Shown: one piece after another, positions 8,780-16,047 of the stretch | How the letters are laid out: the number at the start of each line of letters is the position of its first letter | Numbering within the stretch: the first letter of the stretch is position 1 | From: Arthrobacter sp. MYb214 | Lineage (GTDB): Bacteria > Actinomycetota > Actinomycetes > Actinomycetales > Micrococcaceae | DNA: 64,000 bases | NCBI RefSeq assembly: GCF_002979865.1 | Contig: NZ_PCPZ01000001.1 | Location: 186,001-250,000, forward strand | Direction: 5' to 3' | Position numbers and translations under genes: made by a program | The notes under the pieces: model-generated | Database searches by the model: none | Told to the model about the DNA's origin: nothing | The model's input: only the letters and a program-made list of their open reading frames with translations

Positions 8780-9656
8780 TTTTGACGATCTGATTAATCC
8801 AGATCTCCACCCTGAATATGAACCCGCACCTATCTTCTCTGATGACACGTCATTTATTGATGTGGTTCAACCTGAGGATATTGAAAATTCAAGGCTCAAT
8901 ATCAATGAGTCACGGCAACCAGTAGTGATCGTAGACAACCTTCATGTTAAATATGAAGTGTTCTCGAGTGGTAAGGCAGTTGGCAACGCAGGCGCAAGAA
9001 GACTTCTGCAGCCACAGTTGAAAGGTGTACGAACCGTACATGCGCTAAAAGGTATTACTTTTGTTGCGTATGAGAACGAATCCATAGGTGTAATCGGTTC
9101 GAACGGCTCCGGCAAGTCGACTTTGCTAAAAGCAATTACTGGTCTAACCCCACCTTCCAGCGGCGCGGTCTATGCACGTTCGCGCCCAAGTCTGCTTGGA
9201 GTGGGGGCAGCCCTGATCCCGGATCTATCCGGCGATAAGAATATCACCCTGGGCGGGCTTGCGCTGGGCTATAGCCGTGAGCAAGTAGAAGAAATGCGAG
9301 ACGAAATAACTCGTTTTGCAGAGCTGCAGGAATTTATTGATCTCCCGATGAATACTTATTCATCGGGTATGAGCGCAAGATTAAAATTTGCTATCGCTGC
9401 GTCCAAAAAGCACGATATTTTGATTGTCGACGAGGCATTGGCGGTCGGAGATGCAAAGTTCCGCAAACGAAGCGAAGCGAAGATTCGCGAAATTCGAGAC
9501 AGTGCAGGCACTATTTTCAACGTTTCGCACTCTATGAGTTCGATCAAGGAAACTTGCAATCGAGTTATCTGGATCGAGAAAGGTGTCCAAATGATGGATG
9601 GCGATCCGGACACGGTGATCAAGGAATACCAGAAGCATCTGAAAGCGAAGAAATAA
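8769..9656 (+). CDS. ABC exporter ATP-binding protein (TagH/Wzt-like)
   Basis: 295 residues from the GTG at 8769, chosen because GAGGAG lies about 9 bases upstream and because it gives an 11-base overlap with the permease. An acidic extension of about 50 residues precedes the nucleotide-binding domain. Walker A GSNGSGKST lies at 110-118, the ABC signature YSSGMSARLKFA near 198, Walker B ILIVDEALAVGD near 220, and the H-loop in NVSHSM near 255. It energises export of the wall polymer with the upstream permease. There is no long C-terminal domain, unlike Bacillus TagH. Confidence 0.92.
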   Translation: MRISFDDLINPDLHPEYEPAPIFSDDTSFIDVVQPEDIENSRLNINESRQPVVIVDNLHVKYEVFSSGKAVGNAGARRLLQPQLKGVRTVHALKGITFVAYENESIGVIGSNGSGKSTLLKAITGLTPPSSGAVYARSRPSLLGVGAALIPDLSGDKNITLGGLALGYSREQVEEMRDEITRFAELQEFIDLPMNTYSSGMSARLKFAIAASKKHDILIVDEALAVGDAKFRKRSEAKIREIRDSAGTIFNVSHSMSSIKETCNRVIWIEKGVQMMDGDPDTVIKEYQKHLKAKK

Positions 9657-9663
9657 GGCCCGA

Positions 9664-10701
9664 ATGACTGAATTTCCTGGCGTCACTTATGTCATGCCTG
9701 TGCTCAATGAAGCGGCCTATCTGGAAGAGGCAGTGAGCTCGATCCTGGCACAAGAGTATGCAGGTGAGAAGGAATTGGTTCTAGCGCTAGGCCCTAGCCA
9801 AGATTCTACTAACGATGTTGCCAAGCGGCTGTCGGCAGCGGACTCGCGAATCATTCTTGTTGACAACCCCTTGGGTAGGACTCCGATTGCGCTTAACCTG
9901 GCCATTCGTGCTTCTAGCATGCCGATTGTCATTCGTGTCGATGCTCATAGTGAAATTCCAATGCATTACACGCGACGCGGTGTGGAGACTCTCTTTCGTG
10001 TGAATGCGCACGACGTCGGGGGACTGATGGACGCCAAGGGGCGTACACCCGTCCAGCGCGGAATCGCAGCTGCGTACCATTCGAAATTCGGTTTTGGCGG
10101 ACCTGCTTACCATTCGGGTGCACCGGAAGGTCCTTCTGAATCGGCCTATCTGGGAATCTTCCGACGCGAAGTATTCGACGAAGTCGGTTATTATAACGAA
10201 GAACTTTGGCGTGCCCAGGACTGGGAGCTATGCCTCCGCATTCGCCAGGCGGGACATACGGTTTGGTTCGACCCAGAGCTAAAGGTCGGATACTACCCTC
10301 GCGAGAACTTCGGAGCGTTAATCAGCCAGTCCATGGCCTCTGGGACATGGCGGGCGGAAATTGCGCGGCGCTTCCCCGAAGGTAAGTCGTTGCGCCATGA
10401 TATTCCACCACTATTGCTCTTGGGGGTTGCAACGGGACTGGCTGCAACTGTAATTGAGCCACTAGTCCGCGAAGCAGCCCCAACTGGTGTGAGCGTAGTT
10501 TTGAACTTGGCCAAGGCCGTGCCTGCGGTCTATGCAGTGATCGCGTTGGCTGCGGGGCTGACTAGCAACGCGAAAGGATTGAAAGACAAGTTGCTGGCAG
10601 CATGTGCTTTCCCCGCAATCCATTTGCCTTGGGCTTTTGGATACATCAAGGGCCGTTTTTGCGGGGCAGCCGGCACTGTCGACAAAGGGCGCGTTAGGTA
10701 A
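9664..10701 (+). CDS. Family 2 glycosyltransferase with C-terminal membrane segments
   Basis: 345 residues. The GT-A nucleotide-binding fold starts at once with VTYVMPVLNEAAYLEEAVSS, and the metal-binding acidic motif is VIRVDAHSEIP near residue 90. An ExoA-like arrangement follows (SAYLGIFRREVFDEVGYYNE, then WRAQDWELC). The last 100 residues contain two or three hydrophobic segments that should anchor the enzyme to the inner face of the membrane. It begins 7 bases after the ABC ATPase gene and is followed within 3 bases by the CDP-alcohol phosphotransferase gene, so it probably adds a sugar to the lipid-linked wall polymer. Sugar and acceptor cannot be told. Confidence 0.88.
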   Translation: MTEFPGVTYVMPVLNEAAYLEEAVSSILAQEYAGEKELVLALGPSQDSTNDVAKRLSAADSRIILVDNPLGRTPIALNLAIRASSMPIVIRVDAHSEIPMHYTRRGVETLFRVNAHDVGGLMDAKGRTPVQRGIAAAYHSKFGFGGPAYHSGAPEGPSESAYLGIFRREVFDEVGYYNEELWRAQDWELCLRIRQAGHTVWFDPELKVGYYPRENFGALISQSMASGTWRAEIARRFPEGKSLRHDIPPLLLLGVATGLAATVIEPLVREAAPTGVSVVLNLAKAVPAVYAVIALAAGLTSNAKGLKDKLLAACAFPAIHLPWAFGYIKGRFCGAAGTVDKGRVR

Positions 10702-10703
10702 TC

Positions 10704-11522
10704 ATGGTTGAACGTCCAAAGAATCCAACGCTCGAACAGCTGCGTGCGGTCTGCCAACCTCCGGAAGTCCGTGCGCGTAAGAATGCCGAGCACTGGACAG
10801 CTGAGCTGTACCTGCGCCATATCTCCATTTACCTCACCGCAATACTGGTGCGCACGCGTATCAGTGCCAATGGCGTTACCGGCTTGATGATTCTTGCGGG
10901 TTGGTGCATGTCCCTAGCGCTGTTGATCCCTGGCATCTGGGGACCGTTGCTGGCAGTAATCTTGTCGCAGCTCCAGCTGTATTTTGACTGTTCTGACGGA
11001 GAAGTCGCACGTTGGAGGGGAACTCAATCTCCCCGCGGTATTTTCATTGACATGGTTGGGCACCACACAACAGAGGCGCTGATCCCAATTGCTTTGGGCT
11101 ACCGGGTCTTCATAGAACTGTCTGCGGATGATTCCTCAGTTGAGCAGGCCTGGCCTACACTGTTCATGGCCGCTTGCCTGTCGGTTCTTCTGGTCCTGAA
11201 CCGTTCGCAGTCACTCATGGTTCATGCGGCCAGAGGCATGGCGGGTCTCGGGAAATTGCCGGATACCGCCGCCGCCAGATCTGTTCCAACAACTTCACTC
11301 GTTGGAAAGCTGCGTTCCTTGGCTCGCTTCTTGCCATTCCATAAGCTACTGCACGCAGTGGAACTATCGCTGATCATTCTTGGATGCTCAATTATCTCCG
11401 TAATCGTTGGTATTCCAGGAGTCGCTGAAAAGTGGATGATCTGGATCCTGTTGCCTGCATGCGTCTTGGTGAACTTTGGGCATTTCCTTTCCAATATGGC
11501 CTCGTCCCGACTCAAAGCATAG
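10704..11522 (+). CDS. CDP-alcohol phosphatidyltransferase family protein
   Basis: 272-residue integral membrane protein with the CDP-alcohol phosphotransferase signature: D95, D98, G99, A102, R103, G112 and D116 fit DxxDGxxAR-x8-GxxxDxxxD, but the last position is H120 rather than Asp. Hydrophobic helices flank the motif. The family moves a phosphoalcohol from a CDP-linked donor to an acceptor alcohol, as in phospholipid or inositol-phosphate synthesis. Inside a wall polymer locus it may add a phosphoalcohol unit to the polymer or its linkage lipid. The histidine is either a subfamily trait or a change in activity. Confidence 0.82.
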   Translation: MVERPKNPTLEQLRAVCQPPEVRARKNAEHWTAELYLRHISIYLTAILVRTRISANGVTGLMILAGWCMSLALLIPGIWGPLLAVILSQLQLYFDCSDGEVARWRGTQSPRGIFIDMVGHHTTEALIPIALGYRVFIELSADDSSVEQAWPTLFMAACLSVLLVLNRSQSLMVHAARGMAGLGKLPDTAAARSVPTTSLVGKLRSLARFLPFHKLLHAVELSLIILGCSIISVIVGIPGVAEKWMIWILLPACVLVNFGHFLSNMASSRLKA

Positions 11523-11562
11523 TTTGACCTAATTCCGTATATCCCACCGCCTTAGAGGACAA

Positions 11563-12453
11563 ATGCCTGCAGAGATCAAGCCGACCATCGGCGTAGTTGT
11601 GTTGACCATGGGTAACCGCCCGGTTGAGCTCCGACGCGCCCTGGCATCTTTGCTGGCCCAACGTTCAGTGCAGATTGACGCTGTAGTCGTAGGCAACGGA
11701 TGGGATCCAACGGATATCCCTGAAGGGATCAAGACTCATTTTCTTCCAGAGAACTTAGGCATTCCGGCCGGCCGCAATGCTGGAGTGAACCAGATCAATG
11801 GCGAATACTTGTGCTTCCTCGATGACGATTCATGGTTCATCGATGAAGACTTCTTGATTACGGCTGTCGAACGGTTCAAGCATTACCCTCGCATGGGGCT
11901 ATTGCAGCCGCGCATCACTGATCCGGAAAACGAAGACCAGAATCCACGACGTTGGATCCCGCGCTTGAAAAAACGAACGGCAGTGGAACCAAGCAAAGTT
12001 TTCCACGTGGGGGAAACTTGCCTAGTGACTACCCGCAGAATTTTTGATTCCACGGGTGGCTGGGCAGGGGGATTCTGGTACGCGCATGAAGGCATCGAAC
12101 TTGCCTGGCGTGTATGGGACACCGGCACTTACGTCTGGTATGCCGGCGACATGCAGATTGGCCATCCAATCGTGGATCCACGACGCCACGACGAGTTCTA
12201 TCGTTTGAATGCCCGAAACCGGGTATGGCTGGCTCGCCGTAACTTGCCCGTGCCGCTGCGTTGGATCTATCCAACAACCTGGATGCTCATTGAGTGCTTG
12301 CGGCTGCGACACAACAAAAGCGCGGTGTCCCAGTACATAGCCGGATGGCGGGCAGGTTGGACCGGAAGCCCCTGGTACCGTGAACCACGGCCTAAACTTA
12401 GATGGAAAACAATAGTTCGCATGACCCTCGCGGGTCGTCTGCCTATTATCTAA
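11563..12453 (+). CDS. Family 2 glycosyltransferase (rhamnosyl/galactofuranosyl type)
   Basis: 296 residues with a GT-A fold: IGVVVLTMGNRPVELRRAL at the N-terminus, ENLGIPAGRNAGV, and the metal-binding CFLDDDSWF near residue 90. The middle WAGGFWYAHEGIELAWRVWD corresponds to the acceptor/base region of GT2 enzymes. No membrane helix is obvious. The start has AGAGGA 5 bases upstream. It sits between the CDP-alcohol phosphotransferase and tagD genes, all on one strand with short gaps, and probably acts on the same polymer. Donor sugar is not readable from sequence. Confidence 0.88.
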   Translation: MPAEIKPTIGVVVLTMGNRPVELRRALASLLAQRSVQIDAVVVGNGWDPTDIPEGIKTHFLPENLGIPAGRNAGVNQINGEYLCFLDDDSWFIDEDFLITAVERFKHYPRMGLLQPRITDPENEDQNPRRWIPRLKKRTAVEPSKVFHVGETCLVTTRRIFDSTGGWAGGFWYAHEGIELAWRVWDTGTYVWYAGDMQIGHPIVDPRRHDEFYRLNARNRVWLARRNLPVPLRWIYPTTWMLIECLRLRHNKSAVSQYIAGWRAGWTGSPWYREPRPKLRWKTIVRMTLAGRLPII

Positions 12454-12519
12454 CGACGAATACAAGTAAGCGCCACCAGCTAAGCAAGCGAAGCTATTAC
12501 CTTACTTCGAAAGGGACCC

Positions 12520-12981
12520 ATGACTAAAACTGTTTTGACGTACGGAACTTTTGACCTGTTCCATATCGGCCACCTGAATATCCTGAAGCGTCTCAAGGAG
12601 AAGGGCGACCGCCTAGTTGTTGGCGTATCCACTGATGAGTTCAACGCCATCAAGGGCAAGAAGCCTGTAGTTCCTTTCGAACAGCGTCTCGAGATCGTCC
12701 AGGCCATCAAATACGTAGACCTCGCCATTCCCGAAGAGAACTGGGAACAGAAACGTACTGACATCAAGAAGTACGATGCAAAGGTCTTCGGCATCGGCGA
12801 AGACTGGAAGGGCAAGTTTGACGACCTCGGTGATGAGGTCGAAGTTGTCTACCTTCCACGTACCTCCGGTATCTCGACAACCGAAATGAAACGTGTCCTG
12901 AGCGAGTTCGATGAGCGACACGTCACGTCGTTAAAGAACACATTGGACACTTTGAGCCAGATCGTGAAGGAACTGAGCTAG
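12520..12981 (+). CDS. tagD: Glycerol-3-phosphate cytidylyltransferase
   Basis: 153 residues. The N-terminus KTVLTYGTFDLFHIGHLNIL carries the HxGH nucleotidyltransferase motif at 15-18, and RTSGISTTEMKR is the second nucleotide-binding motif. The enzyme makes CDP-glycerol from CTP and glycerol-3-phosphate, the donor for poly(glycerol phosphate) teichoic acid. It is about 25 residues longer than the Bacillus enzyme, through a C-terminal helical extension. AAAGGGA precedes the ATG. Its presence beside three CDP-glycerol transferase-type genes shows that glycerol phosphate is a component of the polymer. Confidence 0.95.
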   Translation: MTKTVLTYGTFDLFHIGHLNILKRLKEKGDRLVVGVSTDEFNAIKGKKPVVPFEQRLEIVQAIKYVDLAIPEENWEQKRTDIKKYDAKVFGIGEDWKGKFDDLGDEVEVVYLPRTSGISTTEMKRVLSEFDERHVTSLKNTLDTLSQIVKELS

Positions 12982-13029
12982 TAAACTCGTTTAGTTGTAA
13001 GTTGTTGTTTTCGAGATTTGAAAGTACTC

Positions 13030-14307
13030 ATGGCTAGCGAGCACATCACAGACTCCATCAAGTCCAGCGTAAAGGGCGCCCTGCAAAAAGTGGGGCGACG
13101 TCCGGAAGCAAAACGGATATCCCGTCTGATGGGGCTAACCGGTCGCCCGTCGGCCAATGTGAATGTCGGTGTATCCAATATTCCGGTACCAGGATCTGTA
13201 GCGGTTTACTTCGGAGATGGCGCTGACAAGATCTATCAGGTGACTCAGTGGCTTCCGGTGCTTGAAGAACTGCATGAGAAAGAAGAAATACTACTGGTCT
13301 TCCGTACTTTGAGTGCTTTCAAAGCAGCGGAGAAATTTACCGACCTGCCAAGGATCTATGTACGCCGATTGACTGATCTCATGGATCTGTATGATGACAA
13401 TGACCTGAAGCTGGTCATATACACCAACAATTCGCGCACGAATTTCCAGTCCCTGGATCACCCAAGGCTTGTTCACGTGCATGTAAACCATGGTGAGAGC
13501 GACAAACTCTCGATGGTTTCGAATAAGGCCAAGGCCTACGACAAGGTTTTTGTCGCAGGCCCTGCCGCCATCAAGCGCCACGAGGCAATGTTGATTGACT
13601 TCGAGCTCAACAAATTGGAAGTCACCGGTCGTCCGCAGCTGGATATCAACTTCGAACTCGAATTGGAACCAAGCGAGAAGTTCGATGTCATGTATGCGCC
13701 GACGTGGGAAGGGGAAAACGAAGACAACAACTACACCTCGTTGGACAAATACGGTGTTGCCATTGTCGAGTCATTGTTGGAGAACCCTTCTTGGCGCGTC
13801 GTCTACAAGCCCCACCCACGAATCCAGGAAAGCAATACTCCTGGCGTAGCTCAGGCACACGCACGCATTCTGGAAATGATCGAAGCTGCCAATGAAGCCG
13901 GCGCAGAGCACGTGATATCCGAACAGGGCAATATCTTGGCCATGTTCGAGTCGACCGATGCGCTGATTACCGATGTTTCCAGCGTAGGCCTGGACTACCT
14001 GTACCTCCACCCGGGCAATCCGTTAGTCATTTCCGACCGACGTACCAACCGCGAAATTCTTCACCGCGATGCACCAGTTGCGCAGGCCTGCCACGTAGTA
14101 GACCAAGATAGCGTGAAGAACGTTGGAGACCTGCTCGCCGATGCACTGACTTGTGACGGACACAAGGATCAGCGCATTGAAATGCGCCAGTTCTACTTTG
14201 GCGAGCTGAACCGAGGCGATTCAACTAAGCGATTCCAGGACGTCATTCAGAAGCTGATTCTTGAACGTCAAGGAAAGCTGGAGAACTTCCGGGGTTGGCA
14301 CAGCTAG
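13030..14307 (+). CDS. CDP-glycerol glycerophosphotransferase family protein
   Basis: 425 residues from the ATG at 13030 (an in-frame TTG lies at 13018; neither has a strong ribosome site). After a basic N-terminus the protein shows the GT-B-like TagF/TagB pattern: HVNHGESDKL with the presumed catalytic His, MYAPTWEGE, VYKPHPR, and ITDVSSVGLDYLYL in the donor-binding site. The last motif differs from the usual TDYSS. Family members add glycerol phosphate from CDP-glycerol to a lipid-linked acceptor, as primer or polymerase. It closely resembles the protein encoded at 19637-20851. The hairpin after it is split by an insertion sequence. Confidence 0.85.
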   Translation: MASEHITDSIKSSVKGALQKVGRRPEAKRISRLMGLTGRPSANVNVGVSNIPVPGSVAVYFGDGADKIYQVTQWLPVLEELHEKEEILLVFRTLSAFKAAEKFTDLPRIYVRRLTDLMDLYDDNDLKLVIYTNNSRTNFQSLDHPRLVHVHVNHGESDKLSMVSNKAKAYDKVFVAGPAAIKRHEAMLIDFELNKLEVTGRPQLDINFELELEPSEKFDVMYAPTWEGENEDNNYTSLDKYGVAIVESLLENPSWRVVYKPHPRIQESNTPGVAQAHARILEMIEAANEAGAEHVISEQGNILAMFESTDALITDVSSVGLDYLYLHPGNPLVISDRRTNREILHRDAPVAQACHVVDQDSVKNVGDLLADALTCDGHKDQRIEMRQFYFGELNRGDSTKRFQDVIQKLILERQGKLENFRGWHS

Positions 14308-14391
14308 AGTTCCGCTGACTCCTTGGTCCCAATTCGTACTATTCGAATGAACTGGGTCCCAAAAGTTGGACGAGCTAAATAATAGTCCTGC

Positions 14392-15234
14392 TTAGGCTGC
14401 AAGGGTATGGCATCGATATTCCATCGGTGTCATACCCTTCAGTCGTTCCTGACGCCGACTGACGTTGTACCAATCGATGTACGTCTCAATCTCCACCTTG
14501 AGATCCTCGAAATCTGCGAAGTGCTCTCCATGGAACATCTCCGACTTGAGATGACCGAAGAAATTCTCCATGACCGAGTTGTCGAGGCAGTTCCTTTTAC
14601 GAGACATGGACTGCACCGCACCATGCTCCTGCAGCAAAGCCTTCCACGACCAATGCTGATACTGGAATCCTTGATCCGTATGGACCAGCAGCTTCTTGTC
14701 GAAATCTTTCGAACCTAAGGCTTGAGCCAAGCTCTGATTAGTGAACGCCGTAGTTGGTGACGAAGCGATCGTGTAGCTCAAGATGCTGTGGTCAAACAGA
14801 TCCATGATGGGAGACAAATACAGTTTCTCCTGGTCAACCCTGAACTCGGTCACGTCACTGACGTAAACAGTGTCCGGTGTATCAACGTCAAAGTGCCGCG
14901 CGAACAGGTTTTCAGCGATCTTGCTCTGCTCGCCCTGGTACGAGTTGTAGCGTCGCTTAGGGCGCGCTTTGGACTGAAAATTTAGGATTCTCATGAGCTT
15001 ACGGACCAGCTTCATGCCGATGGCCCATCCTTGAGCGCGCAGGTCCATGTGGACTCTTCGGTACCCGTAGCGTCGTTTGCTGTTCTCAAACGACGTGGTG
15101 ATGGCTGCTTTGAGGTCCGCATACGGATCTGTCTGATCCATCAACTTCAGATGGTAGTAATAGGTTGACCTGGCTAAGCCAGCTACGGCCAGTAGGTCTG
15201 CGAGGTCGTGTTCTGACTTGAGGGTGACAATCAC
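14392..15234 (-). CDS. IS3-family transposase OrfB (DDE catalytic subunit)
   Basis: 280 residues from a GTG at 15234. The retroviral-integrase-like core shows YVSDVTEFRV (first Asp), LVHTDQGFQYQ (second Asp), and NCLDNSVMENFFGHLKSEMF (catalytic Glu), followed by a YNSRR-like tail (WYNVSRRQERL). An N-terminal helix-turn-helix region precedes it. The frame is open upstream through the end of orfA in the -1 frame, so the active product is probably an OrfA-OrfB fusion made by frameshifting rather than this free protein. Confidence 0.95.
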   Translation of the reverse strand: MIVTLKSEHDLADLLAVAGLARSTYYYHLKLMDQTDPYADLKAAITTSFENSKRRYGYRRVHMDLRAQGWAIGMKLVRKLMRILNFQSKARPKRRYNSYQGEQSKIAENLFARHFDVDTPDTVYVSDVTEFRVDQEKLYLSPIMDLFDHSILSYTIASSPTTAFTNQSLAQALGSKDFDKKLLVHTDQGFQYQHWSWKALLQEHGAVQSMSRKRNCLDNSVMENFFGHLKSEMFHGEHFADFEDLKVEIETYIDWYNVSRRQERLKGMTPMEYRCHTLAA

Positions 15235-15242
15235 CTGGGTTT

Positions 15243-15725
15243 TCAGCGATGCCCCTGATCCCTCAAGTCTCGGAGTTTTTCCAGGTAAGCGACCTTGGCT
15301 AGCAGTCGTTTATTTTCTTGGCGGAGCTTGTCTTCTTCGCTCAAAGGCGATTTAGGTACGGAGCCTTTTGGGCGTCCTTTAGGTTTGGGCATCAGTGCGT
15401 CGTCGCCGCCTTTTCGCCATAACCGCACCCAATCGGCAACCAACACGTCGGAACTGACGTTGAACTTCGCGGCAAGTTCCATGGCAGTTTCACCTGCAAG
15501 GAACCGGTCAACGATTTCCTTCTTGGTCTCGAAGGAATACTGCTTTTTTGCTGGTTTCACCATGAGGCATAGCCTGCCATGTAACCGCCACTGATTGTAG
15601 AGGCGCTTGCTCGCGGATGTACCGACTTTAATCACTGATGCCACAGACCTATATCCATAGCCTTGCTCGAAGAGTTCCACGAGTTGCTCGCGTTGGTACT
15701 CGGATAGTGTGCTTCGTGCGTGCAT
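15243..15725 (-). CDS. IS3-family transposase OrfA (DNA-binding subunit)
   Basis: 160 residues with two helix-turn-helix regions (LVELFEQGYGYRSVASVIK near the N-terminus, and IVDRFLAGETAMELAAKF in the middle) and a C-terminal leucine-rich coiled coil (EDKLRQENKRLLAKVAYLEKLRDL) used for multimerisation. This layout matches OrfA of IS150-type elements, which binds the terminal inverted repeats. Its TGA lies 9 bases before the free orfB start. Confidence 0.93.
   Translation of the reverse strand: MHARSTLSEYQREQLVELFEQGYGYRSVASVIKVGTSASKRLYNQWRLHGRLCLMVKPAKKQYSFETKKEIVDRFLAGETAMELAAKFNVSSDVLVADWVRLWRKGGDDALMPKPKGRPKGSVPKSPLSEEDKLRQENKRLLAKVAYLEKLRDLRDQGHR
15275..15282 (-). other. Probable -1 ribosomal frameshift site in orfA
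   Basis: On the minus strand GGAAAAAC lies near the end of orfA. Slipping back one base here enters the orfB frame, which stays open from before this run to the orfB stop. IS3 elements normally make their transposase by -1 slippage on such A-rich runs. Confidence 0.5.
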
Positions 15726-16047
15726 GAAAATGCTCCCCTAAAGTTGTTGACTTTTACAGTCCAACTTTCGGGGAGCGGTTCAGAATTGGGACCAATTGCT
15801 TTAAGCGCCAGATAATGACAACGCTCCAGTCGAAGCAGACTCTATGGTCATTTGCAGGTGTCCGTGGCGGTTTCAAACTGATTCGAGAGCCCACGGGCGG
15901 TAATCTTAGACTGTGGATCACATGAAATGACGGCCACTGCCGTGTGGTGCTAGCGGCCTATTCATGTTGTACACGCGTGATTTCCAAGCTGTTCCGCTGA
16001 ACGACTTACGCGGGGGATAGCAGCTAAAACATTGAAGGACACTATTC

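Larger units (their letters stand above)
14348..15782 (-). mobile_element. IS3-family (IS150-like) insertion sequence, 1435 bp
   Basis: The element carries orfA and orfB on the minus strand. Its ends are imperfect inverted repeats of about 24 bp: 14348-14371 begins TGAACTGGGTCCCAAAAG, and the right end, read inward from 15782, begins TGAACCGCTCCCCGAAAG; both continue TTGGAC. A 3-bp direct repeat GAA flanks it at 14345-14347 and 15783-15785, the expected target duplication for IS3 elements. Both reading frames and both ends are intact, so the copy may be active and recent. It lies between two wall polymer genes without breaking either. Confidence 0.92.
14323..15795 (+). terminator. Terminator-like hairpin split by the insertion sequence
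   Basis: The arm at 14323-14336 (TTGGTCCCAATTCG) and the sequence at 15783-15795 are reverse complements, one on each side of the insertion element. Removing the element and one copy of its GAA duplication restores a 14-bp perfect stem with a 7-base loop starting 15 bases after the glycerophosphotransferase stop, followed by TTGCTTT. This was probably that gene's terminator before insertion. Confidence 0.7.
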
